From positions 124,001 through 188,000 of the forward strand of contig NZ_PJIL01000001.1 of the NCBI RefSeq assembly GCF_002929335.1: 64,000 bases of DNA. Reading direction: 5' to 3'. The notes beneath the pieces were generated by a model. It was not told where the DNA came from. It did no database searches and worked only from the letters and a program-made list of their open reading frames with translations. Position numbers and translations under genes: made by a program. The stretch comes from Arthrobacter sp. Y81. GTDB taxonomy: Bacteria; Actinomycetota; Actinomycetes; Actinomycetales; Micrococcaceae. Shown one piece after another: positions 58,988-64,000 of this stretch. Position 1 is the first letter of the stretch. Every line of letters begins with the position of its first letter.

Positions 58988-59449
58988 CTATTCATCCGCC
59001 AGGATGTAGTTGTCCTGCAGTTCCTTTACGGTCGCGCTTCCGTGGAGTTCCACAGCGGCAATGAGGGCATGTCCAAGTTCCAGGTCTCCCCTCCGGATGA
59101 ATTCTTCCAGCTGTTCCGCTAGCCGGGACAGCCGCAGGCCTCCGACCATGGCTGAAGCTATCTTCATACTTATGACCGCGTCCAGGGCTGCAGCAGCATC
59201 CTGGCGATCCAGCGCTGCTGCCAGCTTCTGGTGGCGCTGGCTCCATAACGTCGCGTAGTCCCGTGCGAATTTCTGTGCAACGGCCGGATGCGCCAGCTGT
59301 TCTTCGAGGTCCTGCAGCACTGCGAGGTCCACCAGGGGAAGTTCAGCGTCATCCCGATTTGATGCCGGGCCCGGGGCAGCCGTGGGCTGTGAAGGTGCGG
59401 GGCCAAAGCCCGCACCTTCCTCGCCGCTTAAGCTACCTGAGATGGACAT
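58988..59449 (-). CDS. HPt-like protein lacking the phospho-acceptor His
   Basis: A 153-residue protein: a Pro/Gly-rich N-terminal 35 residues, then a four-helix domain. The segment AVISMKIASAMVGGLRLSRL lines up with the HPt signature (H-T-L-K-G-S...), but the position of the His is occupied by Ile, so phosphotransfer is unlikely. It may act as a docking protein. It lies 107 bp after tadC on the same strand and meets the response regulator tail to tail. HPt assignment is from pattern only. Confidence 0.65.
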   Translation of the reverse strand: MSISGSLSGEEGAGFGPAPSQPTAAPGPASNRDDAELPLVDLAVLQDLEEQLAHPAVAQKFARDYATLWSQRHQKLAAALDRQDAAAALDAVISMKIASAMVGGLRLSRLAEQLEEFIRRGDLELGHALIAAVELHGSATVKELQDNYILADE

Positions 59450-59556
59450 ATGACAACGCTACTTCCTGAAACTGTCAATTCGCATGACTTCAGCCAATCC
59501 TGTGGAAACCTTGCGGTTGCTTGGCTGGGGAGGGCGGGTGAACGCGACTCTTGGCG

Positions 59557-60447
59557 TCACTGGGCGCTGAACGTGACAACCGTATTGATCACGGCGGGGC
59601 CGAGGATCGCGATGAACAGGACGGGAAAGATGAAGAACAAGAGGGGGAACAGAATCGAGACTGGCAGCTTCATCGCCTTTTCTTCGGCGCGCTGGCGTCT
59701 CTTCACCCGCATGACTTTGGCCTGGATCCTGAGGACGCGGCTGATGGCGATGCCGTAGGTGTCGGCCTGGACGATGGCCTGGACAAAGCTGCGGAGTTCC
59801 GGAATGTTGGTCCTCTCGGCCAGACCAAGGTAGGATTCCCGGCGGCTCCGGCCTACCTGCATGTCCTGTAGCGTGCGGACGAGTTCCTCTGCCAGAGGCC
59901 CCTTACCGTTTTCGCCCGCGCGGGCCATGGCACCTTCGAAGCCGAGGCCGGCTTCGACGGAGATGAGCATCTGGTCGAGGGTGTTCGCCAGTTCCAGCTG
60001 CATGGCTTTCTGCCGTTCTATGCCCTTGCTGTAGAGGAGTAGGTCCGGAATGAAATAGCCCAGGAAGAGAATGAACAGTCCGGCAAGTTTTATCATCGGG
60101 TTTGGGCCGCTCACGCTGATGAGCAGCCCAAGCGACGCTCCCACCAGGCCCAAGGCAGGCTTTGCCGCCAAAATGCGGCCCAACGGCCACGCTGCCGGGC
60201 GGCCGGCGAGTGAAAGTAGCCTGTCGAGTTTGCGGACGTAGGCTGCTGGAGTCAGCGCATACCCGATCCTGTCGAGGACGCCGCCTTGCTTCGATTCCGG
60301 GACCTCGGCTGCCCTCCTGCCACGGGTCAGGATGGCCACCGTCGCACTCCGGGCCTTGCGGTCCACGGACAGTAGAGACCAGGCCAAGTATCCAATGGGG
60401 ACGCATACCAGGAGAAGCGAGGAAAGCACTACGGGATTCATTGGCAT
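59557..60447 (-). CDS. tadC: Tad pilus assembly membrane protein TadC (T2SS F family)
   Basis: Inner-membrane platform protein of 296 residues. It has an N-terminal helix, two central helices around residues 95-140, the F-domain with QLELANTLDQMLISVEAGLGFEGAM, and a C-terminal helix (SILFPLLFFIFPVLFIAIL). The start at 60447 is one base from the tadB stop; a second in-frame ATG is at 60441. With TadB it should form the platform driven by the CpaF ATPase. Confidence 0.92.
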   Translation of the reverse strand: MPMNPVVLSSLLLVCVPIGYLAWSLLSVDRKARSATVAILTRGRRAAEVPESKQGGVLDRIGYALTPAAYVRKLDRLLSLAGRPAAWPLGRILAAKPALGLVGASLGLLISVSGPNPMIKLAGLFILFLGYFIPDLLLYSKGIERQKAMQLELANTLDQMLISVEAGLGFEGAMARAGENGKGPLAEELVRTLQDMQVGRSRRESYLGLAERTNIPELRSFVQAIVQADTYGIAISRVLRIQAKVMRVKRRQRAEEKAMKLPVSILFPLLFFIFPVLFIAILGPAVINTVVTFSAQ

Positions 60448-60448
60448 C

Positions 60449-61381
60449 TCAGAACTTCAGATCGATAATCTTGCGCATCCACAGGCTGCCGATGGTCATG
60501 AGGACGGCCGACGCAGCCATCATGCCCCACCCCAGCGGATGCGTGAACATCGAATCCATATAGCCCGGGTTCACCATCATGAGCATCACGACGATTCCGA
60601 TGGGCATGGCAATCAGGATGTACGCGGAGAATTTGCCTTCCGCGGCCAGGGATTTGATGTGGCCCTTGATCTCGGAACGCTCCCGGATGGTCTCGTTCAC
60701 CTGGTCCAGAACCTCCGCCAGGTTCCCGCCGACCTCGCGGTTGATCTGGATGGCTTGGGCGATCCAGACGAAATCCTCGTTCCGCATACGCTCGGAAGTG
60801 TCCGTCAACGAGGCCAGCAGGTCTCGGCCCAGGCTGGTTTCCGTGACGACTCGGCGCATCTCTTCCGACGTCGGGCTTTGTGATTCGGTGGCCGCGGCGT
60901 CGATGGCACGGAGAATACTGTGGCCCGCCCGCAGGCCACCAGCCAGCAATTGGAGGGTGTCCCCGAGCTGCTGGTCGAACTTAGCCCGCCGCTTTCCGGC
61001 CAGGAAGCCCAGAACCAGATGCCCCACGACTGGCGCCAGTATGACGAGGAGGACGGACAGGACCGGCACGCCGATCACAAGGCCCACGAGGGCGCCGACG
61101 ATGCCACCGGCAATAACCAGGACAAAGAACTCAGCCTGGCTGAGCCGGACACCGGCGTTCTCCAATGAGTCGCGGTTGTAGAGCCGGACGTTTCTGTCCG
61201 CTAGGAAGCGGTCAAGGCCGCCGACGGTAACGTTCGCCAGGCGGGTTAGCCGTGAGGGCGGCTCCGAGTCATAGGGACGGCGCCGGCCCAGAGCGATTTC
61301 CGGCGTACCGGGTATCAGCAACGCCACACCCAAGAGGATCGGTGCGATGAATAGGAGCGCCGCTCCAACGGTCATGAGCAT
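60449..61381 (-). CDS. tadB: Tad pilus assembly membrane protein TadB (T2SS F family)
   Basis: Platform protein of about 310 residues. A membrane helix at the N-terminus, two more near residues 85-130, then the F-domain (QQLGDTLQLLAGGLRAGHSILRAI) and two C-terminal helices. The ATG at 61381 lies 10 bp after the cpaF stop with AGGA upstream; in-frame ATGs at 61450 and 61534 overlap cpaF and would add an unlikely Pro-rich segment. Confidence 0.9.
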   Translation of the reverse strand: MLMTVGAALLFIAPILLGVALLIPGTPEIALGRRRPYDSEPPSRLTRLANVTVGGLDRFLADRNVRLYNRDSLENAGVRLSQAEFFVLVIAGGIVGALVGLVIGVPVLSVLLVILAPVVGHLVLGFLAGKRRAKFDQQLGDTLQLLAGGLRAGHSILRAIDAAATESQSPTSEEMRRVVTETSLGRDLLASLTDTSERMRNEDFVWIAQAIQINREVGGNLAEVLDQVNETIRERSEIKGHIKSLAAEGKFSAYILIAMPIGIVVMLMMVNPGYMDSMFTHPLGWGMMAASAVLMTIGSLWMRKIIDLKF

Positions 61382-61391
61382 GTCGGCGGTC

Positions 61392-62948
61392 CTAGGCCTT
61401 TCCTTCGCCGGCGGGACCGGCGGGGGTGGCGAAGACCCCGGGTGAGACATGGATTCCGAGGTCCTCGAAGCGGTCGATGAAGCGCGGACGGATCCCGGTG
61501 GCGACCGGTCGTCCGAGGAAACGGCCTTGGGCATCGACGCCGGCGGAATAGTCGAAGACGAAGGCGTCCTGCAAGGTGACGATGTCGCCCTCCATACCCT
61601 GTACCTCGGTCACGTGGGTGATGCGGCGGCTGCCGTCACGCAAGCGCGAAATCTGGACGATCAGGTTCACTGCTGAAGCTATCTGTTCCCGGATGGCCCG
61701 CAGGGGCAGGTCCATCCCTGCCATGAGCACCAGCGTTTCAAGACGGGCGACGGCGTCACGCGGCGAGTTGGAGTGAACCGTTGACAATGAGCCGTCGTGC
61801 CCCGTGTTCATGGCCTGGAGCATGTCCAGCGACTCTCCGCCGCGGACCTCGCCCACCACAATGCGGTCGGGACGCATACGCAGCGAATTCCGCAGGAGTT
61901 CACGGATGGTCACTTCGCCTTTGCCCTCAGTGTTGGGAGGACGGCTTTCCAGCCTCACCACATGGTCCTGCTGGATCTGGAGCTCCACGGCATCCTCGAT
62001 GGTGACGATCCGTTCGTCCGCGGGAAGGAACGAAGAAAGCACGTTCAACAGGGTGGTCTTTCCCGTTCCCGTTCCGCCGGAGACGATGATGTTGAGCTTG
62101 GCCTTCACGCACGCGTTCAGGAGCTCGGCCATTTCCGGAGTCAGTGTTCCGAAGTCGATGAGGTTCCGAACGGTGAGGGGCACTTTGCTGAACTTGCGGA
62201 TGGTCAGTGATGATCCGCCGACGGCCAGGGGAGGGATCACGGCGTTGACGCGGGAGCCGTCTTCCAGCCGGGCATCCACTAGGGGAGAGGACTCGTCAAT
62301 GCGGCGCCCCACCTTTGACACGATGCGCTCGATCACCTTCCGCAGATGTTCCTCCGAGCTGAAGCGAGAGTCCGCCAGGGTGAGGTGGCCCTTGCGCTCC
62401 ACATAGATCTGGTCCATCCGGTTGACCATGATTTCCGTGACGGCGGGGTCGTCCAGCAGGCGCTGCAGCGGGCCGTAGCCCAGCACGTCGTCGGCAACAT
62501 CCTGGACCAGGCGCGTGCGTTCCTCGGAGGAGAGCGGCACTTGCTCGGCGTCGATGATGCGCGTGAGTTCCTCCCTGGCCGACGTCCGGAGCTCCAGCTC
62601 GGTGATCGCCGAATCATTGAAGCGGGCACCCATGCGTTCGAACAACGCCGTGGCCGCCCTAGCCTTCAGCGCCGCGAAGGCGTCTACGGGCTGCTGGGTT
62701 TTGGGCTTCACCTCGTCCGGATGTTCGGTCCCCATTGACGGAACGACGACGGCGGCAGCCGGTGCCGCCGTCGTGCGCTTTTCCGGCTGCGGTGCCGCCC
62801 ACGGGTCGGACTGCCGGGTGGGCAGCTCAGGGCGGTCCAGCTCAAGTGTTGCGGTGGTGGCCCGTGGGGCTGGCGACGGCGGGGGAACGGTGTGCGTGCG
62901 GGACTGCGTTTTTTCCTGGGCAGCACTGATGCGCTCTGAAAGTTTCAT
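61392..62948 (-). CDS. cpaF: Tad pilus secretion ATPase CpaF/TadA
   Basis: Hexameric motor ATPase of 518 residues. About 90 Pro/Thr-rich N-terminal residues precede the conserved part. Walker A is GGTGTGKTTLLN with Lys297; VTIEDAVELQIQQDHVVRLE and LRMRPDRIVVGEVRGGE (Walker B region) follow. It probably powers both assembly and secretion of Flp-type pilins. The ATG is directly next to the cpaE stop, so translation is likely coupled. Confidence 0.95.
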   Translation of the reverse strand: MKLSERISAAQEKTQSRTHTVPPPSPAPRATTATLELDRPELPTRQSDPWAAPQPEKRTTAAPAAAVVVPSMGTEHPDEVKPKTQQPVDAFAALKARAATALFERMGARFNDSAITELELRTSAREELTRIIDAEQVPLSSEERTRLVQDVADDVLGYGPLQRLLDDPAVTEIMVNRMDQIYVERKGHLTLADSRFSSEEHLRKVIERIVSKVGRRIDESSPLVDARLEDGSRVNAVIPPLAVGGSSLTIRKFSKVPLTVRNLIDFGTLTPEMAELLNACVKAKLNIIVSGGTGTGKTTLLNVLSSFLPADERIVTIEDAVELQIQQDHVVRLESRPPNTEGKGEVTIRELLRNSLRMRPDRIVVGEVRGGESLDMLQAMNTGHDGSLSTVHSNSPRDAVARLETLVLMAGMDLPLRAIREQIASAVNLIVQISRLRDGSRRITHVTEVQGMEGDIVTLQDAFVFDYSAGVDAQGRFLGRPVATGIRPRFIDRFEDLGIHVSPGVFATPAGPAGEGKA

Positions 62949-64000
62949 TTAGACCACCACTCTCCGGTGCAGTTTGCGTTGCGATTTAGCCCGCCATGCG
63001 GGATTAAAGCGGTCGACGAGTTGGTTCAGTCCCTTGGTCGCGGGGTCCTTGGCTGACGCCTGAAGCACTGGTATGCCTCGGTTGGTAGAGAGTGCCACGG
63101 CCTTGGACCGGGGAATGCTGACATCCACGGGCGCTCCGATGGTCGATTCGAGGTCCTGGACTGTCAGCCCGAGCTTGGAATCCGCCATGTTCAGCACCAC
63201 GTGCCGGGTCTCCGGGAGGATATCCAGCTGACGCAGGACGTCCAGGCCAGCACGCAGGCCGCGGACGCTTGGGATGTCCATGCCGCTGACCCACACCACG
63301 TCCGTGCACTGTTCCATGGCCGCGAGGCCGATTTCCGGAAGGCCCGGAGCCGTATCCACCACGACGTACTGGAACTGCTCGGAGAGCTGTTCAAGCAGGC
63401 GACTGACCTGCTCCGGGGTTATCTCATCGGCATCAACGGGGGTTGGGGGAGCGCAAACGGCGTAGATGCTGCCCGGGTGGACCGTAAGGAAAGCCTTCAG
63501 GACCAGCGAATCCTGGCTGGCCGCGGGGGAGACTGCGTCGGTGACTGTGTGTTGGGGGTCGAGGTAGAGCGCGGAAGCTACGTCACCGAACTGCAGGTCC
63601 AGGTCAACGATCACTACGCTCATCGGGGCGATCTTGCCCAGGCCGATGGCGATGTTGGTGGCGATGGTCGTTTTGCCCACGCCGCCTTTAGGGGAGAATA
63701 TGCCGATCACGAGGCCTTTGTTGGTTTCGGCCGTCAGCTGGGGCGCCTGCACGCGGTACCGGCTGACGGAGGACTGCGTGACGCGCTCCAGGAGGACCCT
63801 GATCTGTGCAGCATCGGAGTCGGGGGAGAGGATGTCCCGGATGCCCGCCCGCATGGCCTGCAGGATGAAGTTGGGATCTGGCTCACTCGCAAGGACGACG
63901 CTGAGCTCCGGAAACCGGACATTCATCACCGTCGCAAGCCGGAGCGCTTCATCCACGGGGACACCAGGCCCCAGAATCAGCACCTCGGGCTGTTCCTGGT
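62949..64000 (-). CDS. cpaE: Tad pilus localisation ATPase CpaE/TadZ (5' end off window)
   Basis: MinD/ParA-like protein, at least 350 residues, open to the window edge. An atypical receiver-like N-terminal part (LILGPGVPVDEALRLATVMN...) precedes the deviant Walker A FSPKGGVGKTTIATN and the VIVDLDLQFGDV switch. In other systems CpaE places the pilus machinery in the cell. A GTG at 63983 could serve as start, but the frame continues upstream with plausible sequence, so the gene is treated as partial. Confidence 0.9.
   Translation of the reverse strand, partial: QEQPEVLILGPGVPVDEALRLATVMNVRFPELSVVLASEPDPNFILQAMRAGIRDILSPDSDAAQIRVLLERVTQSSVSRYRVQAPQLTAETNKGLVIGIFSPKGGVGKTTIATNIAIGLGKIAPMSVVIVDLDLQFGDVASALYLDPQHTVTDAVSPAASQDSLVLKAFLTVHPGSIYAVCAPPTPVDADEITPEQVSRLLEQLSEQFQYVVVDTAPGLPEIGLAAMEQCTDVVWVSGMDIPSVRGLRAGLDVLRQLDILPETRHVVLNMADSKLGLTVQDLESTIGAPVDVSIPRSKAVALSTNRGIPVLQASAKDPATKGLNQLVDRFNPAWRAKSQRKLHRRVVV

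Overview
The window is chromosomal DNA from a high-GC Gram-positive bacterium. The protein sequences, the many GTG and TTG starts and the gene order fit the Micrococcaceae, closest in style to Arthrobacter or Pseudarthrobacter; the genus is inferred from family resemblance, not from a search. Most of the window is the core information-processing region: rplJ-rplL, rpoB-rpoC, the str group (rpsL-rpsG-fusA-tuf), the S10 group (rpsJ to rpsQ), the spc group (rplN to rplO), secY-adk, map, and the alpha group (infA-rpmJ-rpsM-rpsK-rpoA-rplQ-truA). Non-ribosomal genes interrupt this order at several points.

Layout. 1-2951: three tandem two-domain GNAT acetyltransferase paralogues, the first apparently degenerate. 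2952-4408: L10 leader, rplJ, rplL. 4416-6191: an inverted repeat, then a YbaK-type deacylase and a thiolase on the minus strand. 6417-6896: a small lipoprotein. 6897-14820: rpoB-rpoC. 14864-19710: str group. 19711-25597: a 1404-residue membrane protein, a 41-residue membrane miniprotein and a GH1 glycosidase, all lying between tuf and rpsJ. 25664-31428: S10 group. 31489-35992: spc group with its own promoter and without rpsN. 36036-38096: secY-adk. 38205-43953: a five-gene overlapping operon (thiolase-like condensing enzyme, GT2, P450, acyl-AMP ligase, NAD-dependent dehydrogenase). 43991-44818: map. 44956-48206: a carbohydrate ABC importer on the minus strand. 48466-49482: a P1-family (DmpA-like) peptidase. 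49636-53877: alpha group and truA. 53911-55949: an S26B signal peptidase fused to a second extracellular domain, plus a small secreted protein. 56254-58987: a divergent histidine kinase and response regulator. 58988-64000: an HPt-like protein and Tad pilus genes (tadC, tadB, cpaF, cpaE); cpaE runs off the right edge.

The best candidate for an undescribed system is 38205-43953. Its condensing enzyme, ligase and dehydrogenase look like OleA, OleC and OleD, but there is no OleB beta-lactone decarboxylase. A P450 and a glycosyltransferase sit in the same overlapping operon. The inferred product is an oxidised, possibly glycosylated long-chain beta-lactone rather than an olefin. Other points worth checking are an 11-base motif found only upstream of rpoB (twice) and rpoA, an L17 protein with an extra C-terminal module, a strong terminator inside the annotated start of truA, and the signal peptidase fusion with its secreted neighbour.
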